From Chenopodium formosanum (lineage: Eukaryota; Streptophyta; Magnoliopsida; Caryophyllales; Amaranthaceae): DNA of 64,000 nt. Positions 1-12,204 of this stretch are shown one piece after another (the stretch's first letter is position 1; the number at the start of each line of letters is the position of its first letter). The notes beneath the pieces were generated by a model, which ran no database searches, was not told the DNA's origin, and was given only the letters and a program-made list of their open reading frames with translations. The position numbers and the translations under genes are program-made. The stretch covers positions 11,227,001 to 11,291,000 of the forward strand of contig CM044876.1 of the NCBI GenBank assembly GCA_024500155.1, read 5' to 3'.

Positions 1-275
1 TAATGATATGTGAGATTTCATGAACCCAAGTTAGAAAATTGAGAATTGAAGCTTTTGGTACATGGATATTTGGCAATCTGTTTATCCTGCCAGATTTGAT
101 GTATCAGTGCTTGAAACTTGAAAGTGAACAAATTGCTGCAAGTACACCACACAAGTCACTCTCCATTTCTAGAAATAATACTGCAGTTGATTATTCTCTA
201 TTTCGTACATAGACTATGAACTAGCAATCCTTAATAAATTGAAAGCAAATTCTCCTCTTGCCAAATATCTACTAA

Positions 276-446
276 GGCTTTGTTTGGTTCATTTGATTTT
301 ATCCAAACTTATATTATTTTATCTGTAGTAAATTGACATTATATTTAGCACACAAAAATTGTGTGTGAAATTTTATGAAAAAACTTATTTTTATTGAACT
401 TATTTTTAATTGAAATAAAATAAAATAACATGAAACAAATAGGCCT
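276..446. mobile_element. Tourist-like MITE (PIF/Harbinger type), diverged
   Basis: Imperfect terminal inverted repeats are visible: GGCTTTGTTTGGTTCAT at the left and its near reverse complement ATGAAACAAATAGGCC at the right. TAA flanks both sides (273-275 and 447-449), which fits the 3-bp TTA/TAA target duplication of PIF/Harbinger MITEs. The interior is AT-rich and non-coding. It appears to lie in an intron of the PRP39-like gene. The class call rests on the TIR style and target site only. Confidence 0.5.
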
Positions 447-1390
447 TAATGATACTATGAAGTTGTTGAATTACATGGTTATTTGCTCCAATTGTACATC
501 TAAATGGAAAAAAACTTTGACAAGGGCATTATTGGGGGCAAACTAGATTTACTAAAATTTTGTAATCACCAACTTTTCTTAAAAGTTTGGGTGCAAGGGA
601 CAGCAAGTAGATTTTTTCAATCTTTTTCTATCCATGTGAACCCTTGTTTGTTGCTGATAGTCTCTTTGTGATCAAAGCTGGGGGATTTATGTTTGTGATC
701 TTAAAAATGGTGCAATGCTGTGAACTTGTGGCATGTGGCCGAGGCACGACCAGGACTTAAAGTAGGCACGTAGCCGATGCATGACATGGGCATGTGAAAG
801 GAATGACATGACACATTATTGTGTGTGCTGGCAACTAGGGCCACTTTTTTGTTGCAAAAGTCAACATGGCCCAGCATTTCAAAGTACGAAGAATAGGTGA
901 AATTTAGTTTGGGCGCATTAGTCATGGTGTTAAGTGAGAATTTGGGTGTAGGTCATACTAAGGACCCACTTTTGAAATATGTGGCACGACGCATAGCTAG
1001 TGGGCTGGGTTAAAACCTCAAGGCATGTAGTCTAGGCATGAAAATCGGCACATCTCCAGATTCTCCACCCATAGCTACGTTTACATTCACCTAACCCCCT
1101 TTCCTTGTGCAAGCCTTATTTCTTTCCTTATTTCAGCAGAGTGGTTTGTAACTTTCTATCTTGCTTTTCATGGGTCCAGTCTGTGTCATCCTTTAGAGTG
1201 CTGTATAAACAGAATTACAATCCTGGTGACTGGTGCATAGAAGAATTTCAGTTTTCGACTATGTTATGTGGTGTGCTGTAATCTGGCTAGTTTGAGTGTG
1301 ACAGTGTGTTGAATGATAATGTTATTTCATATATTCAAGCAGTAATTGCTTGTATGATTAAGCCTCTTTGTTTACTTTTCTGAATCACAG
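447..1390. other. probable PRP39 intron, no exon recognised
   Basis: This stretch ends in the acceptor TCACAG of the first recognisable PRP39 exon. I find no further PRP39 peptide here, so the exons for the N-terminal HAT repeats must lie left of the window. Between about 720 and 1040 the words GGCACG and GCATG recur several times (GGCATGTGGCC, GGCACGTAGCC, GGCATGTAG), which may be a decayed repeat; I cannot assign it to a family. Confidence 0.4.
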
Positions 1391-4300
1391 TTTTAAGGAG
1401 TTAGCTGGCAGCCGACCTCTGGCAGAGCTTAGAACTCCTGAAGAAGCAGCAGCAGCAGCTGCTGCTGCTACCGCTATTGCCACTGCAGATGTTGATGTTC
1501 AAGAATCGGACAAGGATGTTAATCCTGATACGATGGAAGAATCTTCTAAACCTGTAAGTTCTGGATTAACAGAAGCTGAAGAGTTGGAGAAGTATATCGC
1601 AATTAGAGAAGAGATATATAAGAAAGCTAAGGAGGCCGATTCTAAGATCATTGGTTTTGAAACAGCTATTAGAAGGCCGTACTTTCATGTACGGCCCTTG
1701 AATGATGCAGAACTAGAAAATTGGCATAACTATCTGGATTTCATTGAAGTGGAAGGGGACGTCAACAAGGTAACTGGATTTGTTTTGTGTGATCATATCT
1801 TGTTTCCTAAATTTACTAGATCTTTAGTTGTCCTCCTTGTTATATATTGACTTACAGTTAAGTAATATCTGCTGCACCGTATGCATTTTTGGCTAAACCG
1901 GTTGATGAAGCAACTATTAAAACGGGATATTGTACTGAGACTAAAGCCTGGGCATTCGATTTGGTTTCTATAAGGCTAAGTACTTCAAACCCTCATTGTG
2001 AGTCGATGTTCTGGGTTCATGATGTGTTGTCTAATAAGATTTCGTGTTTTTAAAAAATTCCAATGTTATGAATGCAGGTATCTTCTTATCCTAACCATGT
2101 ATCTGTCAGGCATGGAGGGTCCCTCCTTTGATATTGAGGGGCCTCCTTATTTCAACCAATGGAGTATTCCTTATGCGCATCTCTTTCTTGATTCTATATT
2201 TTCTCTTTATTGTGTGTACTTTGGATATGTTTGTTGTATGTTGCATTGTTTGATGTGTTGCTATTTTGCAAGTCAGATCTTCAAGCTATATGAAAGATGC
2301 CTTGTAGCATGTGCTAATTATCCCGAGTTTTGGATACGATACATTATGTTTATGGAAGGAAGTGGAAGCATTGATCTTGCCGATAACGCACTTGCTCGCG
2401 CTACCCAAGTTTTTGTGAAGGTAATAGAATTTGTTTGTCGTTAGTTTAAATCCTGTGCGTAGCCTAATGCTTGTTCATGTATTGATGTTAATCATACATG
2501 GTTATCCTTGAAGCTCATAGTGATTCCGATTTTTGGACAAGTTCTCTCTTTGTAGATGATAATCTCAGTTCACAGACATTTATGCACATGGCCATTGTAG
2601 ATAGGTTTGGATTATAGTCATGACTCTTAATGCTCTGTCCACAATATTAAGTGTCAAAAGATAGGTGGGTATACAGACTTATAATGCCAGGAGACAGAGT
2701 TTGTGTGTAGTTTGTGAGCTGGTAGTTAATTTGTTTGTGTCAGATACAATGTTTATATTTACTGAAACCAGTAGTTAAAATAAAAAGCTAGATCTGCGTC
2801 ACAGCTGTCATATTTTTGTATTTCAGTGAAGTAAAGGATTGTTCAAATAGGGAGAATAAATGGATGATTCTATTATTTTTTTTAATTTGCTTGCTTGGCT
2901 CATTAGTTAATTTATAGTTCATCTCCATACTCCAATTTTGTCATATATTCAAATGGTGTATGACCACATACACATGTCTTGTAAGGATTAAGTTACATCA
3001 TTGATGCAATTTTACTTCAAGATGTTAAGTAGTTTTTTTTTTTTTTTGGAATATTTTAATTTGTTTCAGAGGCAACCTGAAATTCACCTTTTTGCTGCTC
3101 GCATCAAAGAGCAACGTGGTGATGTTCCCGGAGCTCGTGGTGCCTATCATCTTGTGCATACTGAGATCTCTCCTGGTCTTTTGGAGGCCACCATTGAACA
3201 TGCAAACATGGAACGGAGGCTGGTATAAATTCGTTAAAGGTGTTTGGCTTATATTTTTATAATCATTGCTCATTATATAGATGCTCTCTAATCATTGCTT
3301 TCTTCCAATCATCAGGGAAATATGGAAGACGCTTTCTCATTATATGAACAAGCTATTGCTATTGAGAAAGGAAAAGAACATTCTCAATCCTTACCAATGC
3401 TATTTGCCCAGTATTCTCGGTTTGTTTATTTGGTAGGTTTCACGTTGTCTTAAAACTCGTGCTGGCTTAATTTTGTATCAATGTTACATAGTAATGTGGT
3501 TCTATTCTTTACGCCATACGGGATATATTTGGGACACGTGGTTCTACAAATTGGTTGTAGTCGTCATAGACAACTGTTTGATTTACATCTGGTTGTACAT
3601 GTAGTATTTTTTTTTTCAAGGTAGTTTGGATTGTGATCCCTCATAAGATTGTTGGCAATCATAATCAGCTTATTAGATTACAATCTTATAATCCTACAAG
3701 CTCCTAGATGTATGTAATGTTACTGAAGATCAACATTAACCTGACATCATATCCTTAATTGTGATTGTGATTGTTAATATGAGTATATCTACATGAACTT
3801 CTGAACCGCCATCTCCTGTATTTATTTACTGAGGTAATGCTGTGTTGTGTTGAGTTCCTTAATGGGCTAACAGTGTCTTTATCTTGCTTTGTTTGCAGGT
3901 TTATGGAAATGCAGAAAAAGCTCGAGATATTCTTGTTGGAGCTCTTGATCATGTCCAATTGTCAAAGCCACTTTTGGAGGTACATTTTATTGATATTTGA
4001 AAACATCCTGCTGTTCAGACACCTATAAGAATACATATAAAAATAAATCATATACTTAGCGGAGTCCTAAATGCCTTATATTGTTTTTAAAGAAGAGATA
4101 TTCTTGCTTTTCAGACTGAAGTTGAGACAGGAAAAGAGGGATTCTTTTGCTGCTCTTAAAAAAGTTGTTTCCATCATGCAGGCATTAATACATTTGGAAT
4201 CTATCCAGTCACTCCCAAAACAAATTGATTATATGGATTCTTTGGTTGATAAGTACCTGACTTCAGCACATGATAGTTCTGATGCTGCCAGTATACTTGA

Positions 4301-6074
4301 AAGAGAAGAATTATCAAGCATATATATGGAGGTAACTACTAGTTTTATTATTTTCTCAAAGTTTTTTTTTTTTATTTTTTTTTTCTATTTGTTTCTATTT
4401 TTAGCTGAAGTGACCAAGCCTGTAATTGTATAGACTTCTGTTTGTCTGGTGTCCCACTATTGTTTTTTTTTCGGAGTTAGGATACCAACTATTATTTGTG
4501 TTAGACTTATACCACTCTCTTTTGCCACTCCCTTAAACTTTCTATGGTCATTCTTGCCTTGAAGAATCTGAAGAGCAAAATGACTTAGCAAGTTAGCAGT
4601 CAATGCACATCTCAGTGATTTGTTAGCAGTCAATGCACATCTCAGTCTATGGTCAGTGCCTTGAGAAACACCTGATAGTGCTAGAAAACAATGTTGTCCT
4701 CTCTTTGATGAGGAGATTAGGAGAATAACTGGATTGCAGATAGCTCTTTTATTTTTATTTTTTATTTATTTTTTTTTTTTTTTATTTTTTTTTTTTTTTT
4801 TTTGGGGGGGGGGGGGGGGGGTGTAAAATGAAACATTGTACATAACAAGGGGTTGTTTGTGCTTATGAGATGTGCGAATTGATAGCTTGATTCTCCTTAT
4901 AATTTGAAGTGGAGTTGAATTTATTTTTAGGTGTTATCAGTCATTACTTTATTAAGGTTGTCCTCTTTTTGTTAAGGAGAAAAATTGCATAGCAGACAGC
5001 TTGTACCTTTTTTCAATAATAATGTACATAACAAGGGATGGTTCATGCCTGAGATGTGCTAATTGATGGGGTCCTATTAACTTGAAAAGGATTTGACTAT
5101 CTTAATTACCGAGAGGTGATGAGGATCAAAATTTTGCACATTCCACTTCCTCAAATTATAATAGTAGAAATTATGGAGATAAGCAATGAAAAGAAATCCT
5201 CTTTTAGGGTTAACTAATGGAGTTTATTCTGGAACTGAATTCTGTGGCTATGTCAAAATTTCAATTAAGTCACTGTCGATATTTGATGTTGTATTTTGTA
5301 AATGAATCTGCAGTTTCTGGATCTGTTTGGTGATGTACAATCCTTAAAGAAGGCTAAAGATCGGCATGCTAAACTGTTCTTGCGCCACAGAAGACCATCA
5401 GAGTCGAGAAAGCGTAGTGCTGATGATTTCTTAACTTCAGACAAAGCAAAGCTTGCAAAATCATACTCTGGTGTACCCTCAACAGCCCCAGCAACATATC
5501 CAGCTGCTCAAACTCAATGGGCAGCAGGTTATGGAACGCAAGCTCAACCATGGCCACAAGCTGCTCAGACTGCAGGACAACCATATAGTTCCACTTACCC
5601 CCAACAGGTATGTCTTTGCTCATAAGCTATGCAAGACATGAGTGCTTTTTTTTATACATAATGATATGATTCTTTGAAAATTTGTGTTAGGCTGCATATA
5701 GTGGATACTATGGTAATAGCTACGCCCCTCAACCAGTCCCTGCATCAGCACCTCAAACTGCTGCATATGGTGCCTACCCATCAACTTATCCAGCGCAGGT
5801 ATACGAGAGATTATAATGTCTTTAGTAGAGAATGGAATAAATTTTGTTGATGATGAATGGCTGAAATCTGAATTAGATATTTGCCGTTATATTCAACCCT
5901 GCTGTACGTCTACTTGTAGCAAACATATCTCAACTATGTGAATTGATGTTTTCTTAGCAGGCTTACCCTCAACAACCATATGTGGCACCAGTGGCACCAG
6001 TAGCTGCAGCTGCTGCCCCAGCCCCAGCTCAACCTGGTGCTGTTCCTCAAGCATATTATGGTACTTACTATTGA
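1391..6074 (+). CDS. PRP39: pre-mRNA-processing factor 39 (PRP39-like), 3' part of gene
   Basis: PRP39 is a U1 snRNP-associated scaffold built of HAT (half-a-TPR) repeats that helps 5' splice-site recognition in the nucleus. Ten exons can be joined: 1391-1769, 2277-2420, 3070-3222, 3316-3432, 3899-3979, 4182-4331, 5314-5607, 5691-5798 and 5961-6074 are clear and in phase; the gene begins upstream of the window. The exons encode HAT-like helices such as KLYERCLVACANYPEFWIRY and ARATQVFVK, followed by a low-complexity Tyr/Pro/Gln/Ala-rich tail ending QAYYGTYY and TGA at 6072-6074. Order and wording match plant PRP39A from memory. The first exon carries an Ala run (GCAGCAGCAGCTGCTGCTGCT). The final acceptor TTAGCAG is a tandem NAGNAG site. 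The introns hold long homopolymers. The family call is firm; a complete N-terminus cannot be checked here. (Nine exons are listed; any tenth would lie to the left.). Confidence 0.9.
4592..4646. repeat. short tandem duplication in PRP39 intron
   Basis: GTTAGCAGTCAATGCACATC occurs at 4592 and again at 4622, a 30-bp period with near-identical flanks. It is non-coding and lies in the intron between the exons ending 4331 and starting 5314. Confidence 0.8.
4740..4821. repeat. poly-T tract directly joined to poly-G tract
   Basis: A run of T interrupted by a few A leads straight into about 19 consecutive G (roughly 4803-4821), inside a PRP39 intron. Homopolymers of this length are prone to assembly and sequencing error, so the exact lengths are doubtful. 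Confidence 0.8.
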
Positions 6075-7005
6075 GATGGTCAGGTTAATTCTCTCGTGAT
6101 TTGTATGTCCGGCTGCTTTATCGTCCCACTGGTTTCAGCATATTTGGCTGCGAGATTTTTCTGTTGCTCTCAACCGCTGGTGGCACTTGGGAGAAGATGT
6201 TCTTTTTGGGAGGGTAGGATTAGGATATCTTGTGAATGATGTCAATTTTTACAATTTACAGAGTACAAGAGTGTAGAAAGAACATATGCCAGTTCCTTGG
6301 TTTTTTTTTTTTGGTGTTCTCAGCATTTTTTAGGCTAGAATGAGTAGGTTAGCAGAACAGTGTGTGACTATCGATTGTATTGTTTTTATTTTTGTTTCTA
6401 ATGCCTATACTAATTGCGAAATTGATAATCTGTTAGCTTCTTAACATCTTGGTCAAATTTTGATTTAGCCATAACAGTTGGTGATTTTTGGAAGAATGAT
6501 TGAAATAATGTGCCTCTAATCATGCATTAAGTTGATCGCCAGTGCCTTACTGCATCGGTTTTTTTTTGAAGGCACCTTCCTGGATGGCCTATCTGCTTGA
6601 GTGTGTGATGCTTGATGCTTGATTGTTTGCTTATGCCTGGTCTTTTGGATTGCGTGTAATGATATAAAGATACTCCCTTGACTATTCTAATGCATCACTA
6701 GAGTCACTTTGGTTTGCACAATTACTAAAGACAACTTTGCAGCACTGTTAGATATCTTTAATCGTATCATCATGTACAAGCAATATCTTTAATTAGCTAT
6801 TGTTACTGTTTTCTAATCCAGTTTGCAGCTAATATATCGGTTGACTAGACAACTTCGGGATAATTAATTGAAAATATTAGATAACTTTTGGGACATTTTT
6901 CCAAAAAGTTAATGTTTATACATATATCTTCATCAGAAATTTGCAGAACTAAGAAAATCTAAGCAAAATTAATGGTCTATATACATAAAAATGATATTAA
7001 TACGA
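6075..7005. other. 3' UTR of PRP39 and convergent intergenic space
   Basis: This holds the probable 3' UTR of the PRP39-like gene (+) and that of the PDLP gene (-), which converge here. No coding segment or clear repeat is visible apart from short T runs near 6300 and 6560. Confidence 0.5.
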
Positions 7006-9898
7006 TCATCCACCATAATGATGATATTTGGTAGTTTTTTTCTTCAACACAGATTTGGTAAACAGCAGAATAACAACCACAAAACCTGCTGCTGCTGTAC
7101 CTCCCACCACTATTGCCACTGTTTTTGCTGTGCCGTGCCTTGTCCCTGAAAATATTTACGCACATTAATTGAAATTAAAGAAAATTACATCAACAATAAT
7201 TGGAGGCCGGTTGATTATAGGCTTAATAGTCCATATTCAACAACAACATCAACAACAAAAAAAAAAAAAAAAAAAAAAAAGAAAAAAGAAAAATTATTTA
7301 CCAAAAAATGGCTTTAAAACCAATTTCACAATTTGGCTGCCATAATTGTAAATGGCTTATTAGCTATTACATTAAAAAAAAAAAATTTGTCAAGATCCTT
7401 GGATTGCTTAATTCCTAATCAACCACTCAAAACCATTTTCCCAACAAAAATATCTGAAATTAAAAGTTGGAAAAGATACTCAAAATTAGGACTATGACAC
7501 CAAGATATACTCAGCGGCTAAAATTATTTATTGCAATGGATAGATTATCCTAATTAAGTTAGATGTATAATGGATCCTCTTTTCTCCATATCAAAGACAA
7601 GTACTTGTATACAATTGGAACCTACGATTGTGCTCTTCACTTTTTTGCATCTAAAAGTATTTTCCTCCCGCTTACCCACCCAACTTTAACATGCATTATT
7701 TTAAAAAATTGAATCATCGACTCTATCCGTTCTATAAGATCTTCCTACTTATCATTTTTCAAAGTTTTTAGAATTTAACTACATAAATAGAGTAATAATT
7801 GGAAGATGAAAAATGATGATGATAATGATGAATACGTGTTTGATGATTCTCTCTTATTACCGAACCATCTTGTTATAGAAATGAAATTGAAAAAAGTACG
7901 AAGCATTAATTTTAGTTCCAAAATGTTCCCTTCAAGCAAGTATATTTAAGATTAACTTGTTTTCTTATGATACTCCTCTAAATCCTCAAACTCCATTCAA
8001 TATATATTATCACAAGTTTATAATGGAAAAAATTATTATGGACTACATTACTCGTGCGCACACTTAGTCCAATCCCATGACACATATCTTATCTTAATTT
8101 TTGTATACAAACATAACAATCACTTTCTCTTCTAGTCCATTAATGGTTTATTAATTCGAATATGCATTTCTGCTTTTTTTTTTTTTTGAAAGATATTCTT
8201 TATTAATACTACGTTCCAACGAACTATTTCCAAGCACCCTAAAACAATTGACATACAAAGTGATACAACTACACGAGTATCGTCCTTATATTAAGAGATA
8301 ATATAGTCGTACATAGAGTGAGAGTTAAAGGTAAATTCTAGTGTGAGAAGTTGAGAACTACTCTCAAAGTCTCAAGCATCCTAAAACAATACGAGTATAT
8401 ACACAACTAACGTGAGTTACGTGACTATATGTCTATATGCAATACTCCGTAACAATCAATTGTTAGTAGGGGTAAGGCTCGTAAGAGAAAAACCAGGGTA
8501 CTCGAAATTGGAACTGGAGCTTGTTAGAAACTACACGTTTCGAGTAGTAAAGTTACTTCCTTCGTCCTACTGATACATTAAACTTTTTTTTTTTCACTAT
8601 TCATATATTCACTTTGATTATAATTTTTTTTGTTATGAAAATATACTTCCCTACCTTATAAAAAAGTACTGCATGAAATTACTCTTATGAATAGTGTGAT
8701 GACAATTATACCCTTCAAAATGTGCATTGACATATATGACCTCGTTAATATGAGTATAAGCTTTTTTAATAAATTGTGTTTGACAATTATATCCTAAAAG
8801 ATGTTTATTTACTTATTTTCTCTCTTTAATGTCAGTTGTCTTAAACATTTATACCTCTAAACATAGTTGTTTACATATCAACAACTATATTTGTGATTTA
8901 AGGCTAAATCGAAAGAACTTTCAAAGTGGCTAGCTATCGATGTGCGTTAACTGCCCTAGTTATTATAAAATATTTTGTTTAATAAGGTATTGATATAAAA
9001 AGTTCATTTAAAAATTAATTTCATTAACATCTATCTATGTAAAAATAAGGTCAATGTAATGCATTCACGTGTGTTTAAAGTTTGACTGTGTCGGCCGGGC
9101 CGTTATGGATAGAGAGAGTAACAAGTTACCTGGTGAGGAAGCCTTCTCGCCATCCACCCCATTAGGATAGTAGGTATAACTGATATAACACTGATTCAAA
9201 TACACTTGACCAGAAACAGCATCACCACACTCTGCTTTCACTCTTTCTAACCCTGTTTTCACACACTCCCCACATTCACTTCCCACCAAATCACCCTCAC
9301 ACTGACCCAACACATACACTGACTCATAACTCGCCGCCTTAAACCCACCACCATTCACCACCCCACTCTCCACCTGCTCAAACGCCCCATCTCTTCTCCC
9401 TTCGAACCCGACACCGCTTCCGATATCGCCTTTCTTGCAGTATTTATACAGCAGTTCAGTACTTGATACTTGCTTAAACCCAACAATTTCATACCTCATG
9501 TAACACCCAATTAGCTGAATTCTTACTGCAATTGAGGTGCTTCCACAGTATTTACTTGCTAATTTTGGGAATTGGCTTACACAATTGTAACAATCAACTG
9601 AATTTAGGTCTCCCCTGCATTGGTATAGCCCAAAAATGGCGGATTCTGTGTCATCTCCTGCAGTTGTTTTGCTGAAATTGGTTTTTTCTGATTGAGGGAT
9701 GAGTGAATTGAAAAGGGTTTTTAGAGATTGAGTGTATGATTGAGATGGGTCTGGAAATTTTTGGTCTGCACATCCTTTGTATACCAATTTTGTGTAGTCA
9801 TTTGAAGCAGAGGAAAAACAGGGGAAGAGAGAGAAAAACAGAAGAAAAGAGAGAATTTGGGGTTGTAAGAATGAAATTTTGGTACCCATTTTAGTCAT
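7006..9898 (-). CDS. PDLP: plasmodesmata-located protein (two DUF26 domains, one TM)
   Basis: PDLPs are type I membrane proteins of the plasmodesmal plasma membrane that affect callose deposition and cell-to-cell movement. Exon 1 (9898-9130) encodes a signal peptide (hydrophobic core ILSFLLFFSLF, residues about 15-31) and two DUF26 (gnk2) domains, each with the C-X8-C-X2-C signature: CRGDLNSVDCYNC and CEGDLVGSECGEC. Exon 2 (7145-7006) encodes a single transmembrane helix (VAIVVGGTAAAAGFVVVILL) and a short Lys-rich cytosolic tail ending YHHYGG. The donor (CCA G|GTAACT) and acceptor (TTTCAG|GG) restore the phase, giving 302 residues, normal for PDLPs. The start may be Met1 (9898) or Met4 (9889). 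The 1,984-bp intron is large. The absence of a kinase domain separates it from CRK receptor kinases. The PDLP subgroup number is not assigned. Confidence 0.9.
7253..7280. repeat. poly-A tract in PDLP intron
   Basis: CAACAACAACATCAACAAC is followed by about 23 A, within the PDLP intron (T-rich on the coding strand and upstream of its acceptor). Simple sequence with no further signal. Confidence 0.8.
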
Positions 9899-10477
9899 TT
9901 TCTTGGGATTTTTGAAAAATTTATTGGGTATGTTTCAATTTATGGTTGGGTTTTTTTTGGTGGGGATTAAAGTGGGTCTATTAAAGAGTAAAAGTTTTTA
10001 TTTATTTATTTTTCTGGGGTGTTCTTTATAATTTGGGATTGTATTTTTGATTTTTTGGGTGAGTGGTATGTTCTTTTTGGGGTTTTGTGTACTTGCTTTA
10101 TTACAGGATTTATGGTATGAATACTCAATGATGTTTTTGGTTTTGATTTTGATTTGTCTATAATCACTGCTTTACGCGTTTAAGTACAGTTTGCAATCAT
10201 TAATCACATACTTAATGAAGGTATTAGTTTAAGGGTTTTGCTATTCTTTTGGCCACCTTTGGTTGACCGGATCATGGTACCAAGTTTAGAGAATGATAAT
10301 GAATTTAAATGCAATTTAACTTGAGAAATCGTAAATTAAACTAGAGTTCTTAAAATAACAATAGCAATGTGAAATACATGAGAACTTTTTAACAAATTTA
10401 TGCTTAAATTTATCATTATTATCGCTATTCGCTATATCACCCACCAAACAGATTATGTTTGTTAGAGTTATGACTAA

Positions 10478-10694
10478 GGGTCTGTTCACTTTAGCTTAAT
10501 TTTAGTTCAGTTCACTTTAGCCCTAATCATTTCAGTTCAGCTCCAATCAGTTCAGTTCAGTTCAACTCCTAATTTCCTTCTCTTATAAAATATTCATTTA
10601 AGCTCTATTCAGTTCAGTTTAGTTAAACTCCAATCAATTCAGTTCAGCTTCAATCAGTTCAGTTCAGCTCAGCTCAGTAAATGTTAACAAACCC
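10478..10694. mobile_element. Tourist-like MITE, GTTCAG family, copy 1
   Basis: The element begins GGGTCTGTTCAC and ends GTTAACAAACCC; TAA flanks both ends (10475-10477 and 10695-10697). The interior is an iteration of GTTCAG, AGCTC and CAATCA words (for example TTCAGTTCAGCTCCAATCAG). It is about 217 bp. Four more copies with the same termini and interior are present in the window (12032, 40392, 40887, 53705), in both orientations, so this is one MITE family. The TIR style and the TTA/TAA target fit PIF/Harbinger (Tourist). Confidence 0.8.
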
Positions 10695-11399
10695 TAAACA
10701 TTCAATATATTTCTCAAAATGATTTGAAATTAAGTTGGAAATTTATTACGAATTTACGTGTTATTTGGTGTTATGATTTTTTTTTTAATTCACTCCTATA
10801 AAGGTCCATAAAATTTTAAATTAATAAGTATAAATTATAAAACACAGTAATTATTTTAATTAAGAAAACCCTCTTACTAAGGATGATCAATTTGTAATGG
10901 CTTGCTTAGTTTTGTGTTCCTTCCTTAATACGAAGTAATTATTAGAAACTTTGTTTCATTGAATTTTAGTGAATTTTTAGGTTATGTAAGTTTTCAGACA
11001 CTTATAATTGTGTTGTCTAACTTTTTGTTACTAGAGAGCTTTATCTTTTTTGAAAACTCTCTTTACCTTTGTTCTTGAAAGGAGCTTGATGATGTTGAGT
11101 ATTGTACTATTGAATGAATGAATGAATGAATAATTTGGTTTGATATCTATAAAGCTAATAATCAAGTTTACAATTTGTGCATGTCACAACTCACAAGTCA
11201 CAAATGTGGGCTCTGACTCTAATACTTCTTCGCTAAGTTATGATAATTCCATATTATGCTTTTCAAATCTCCATATATTTGATTTATCCTAACACTATAC
11301 AGGTTACATAGCATGTTGTTATGTAATAATGTTTACCTCGTCTTCTCAAGTATGGTGGATATGGGATATAAAGATTTATAAGAATTAAGAATCAAAAGG

Positions 11400-11535
11400 T
11401 TCTGTGTGAGATCGGACTCACGTGAGATCGGGCTCAATAACAAAAGTCCAATAAAAAGGCGCGGGCTAACTAAACCCGATCACGAGGCCCACAACACCAA
11501 AAACATGATAGTGGACTCACGTTTGTCCGTCTCAC
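11400..11535. repeat. possible MITE remnant with GTGAGAC-type ends
   Basis: The left end GTGTGAGATCGGACTCACGT and the reverse complement of the right end (GTGAGACGGACAAACGTGAG) resemble each other over about 20 bp. The interior includes GGCGCGGGCTAAC. No target duplication was confirmed, so this is a tentative call. Confidence 0.3.
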
Positions 11536-11641
11536 CCAAAACTTTACCATTAAGAATAGTATGATAATCAATGGTAGAATCACTAGAACTAATAGAGGAT
11601 GACGTGTAAATTAAAACTGGCATATAATGAATTACGGAGTA

Positions 11642-11890
11642 TCTATTAACCTATATTAAAAGCAAATTCTTTCATGACACTTGTCATTACCTTGAAAAAC
11701 TTCCTTGCTTTTTCGCTTATTTTTTAATAATTTTTTTTTTCTTTTTTTTTTTGCAAAATCTATAAGTAAACTATTTATACCTTGTGATTTTTTTTTTCCA
11801 ATTTGACAATAATCATATTCCATAGATACCCAAATGAATATTTCTACATATATTATACGAAGTATATCATTTATGTAGTATACATACATA
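11642..11890 (+). mobile_element. 3'-truncated Helitron-like element
   Basis: It starts TCTATTAACCTATATTAAAA after an A, the same 5' end as the complete element at 32819-33092. The two stay alignable for about 240 bp (shared words CATGACACTTGTCAT, AGTAAACTATTTATACC, ATACCCAAATGAA). The 3' hairpin and CTAG terminus seen in the other copy are missing here. Strand is given by the 5' TC end. Confidence 0.65.
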
Positions 11891-12031
11891 TTTGCCCTTT
11901 AGATAATTAAATAATTTTATGATTTAGATCAATTTTTATGAAACAATAATGACATTGTATAAATCACATGTAGGATGAAAAAGTACCACTACATGCATAA
12001 TAGTACACAAAAGTACTATTAAGACAACTTA

Positions 12032-12201
12032 GGGTCTGTTCATATTTACTGAACTAAGCTGAACTGAACCGATTGGAGCTTAACTGAACTGAACTGAGCT
12101 AAAATGATTATTTTACGAGAGAGGGAAATTAAGAGCTGAACTGAACTAAACTGAATAATGAAACTAAACTGAACTGAAATTAAGTAAATGTGAACAGACC
12201 C
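12032..12201. mobile_element. Tourist-like MITE, GTTCAG family, copy 2
   Basis: Ends GGGTCTGTTCATATTTACT and AGTAAATGTGAACAGACCC are inverted repeats, flanked by TTA on both sides (12029-12031 and 12202-12204). It is 170 bp. It reads in the opposite sense to copy 1 (CTGAACTGA words instead of TCAGTTCAG). This is the cleanest copy for defining the family. Confidence 0.88.
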
Positions 12202-12204
12202 TTA

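Noticed and set aside
7006..9898. Cysteine-rich receptor kinase (CRK)
   Set aside because: Two DUF26 domains are present, but the last exon encodes only a TM helix and a short basic tail with no kinase, matching PDLPs.
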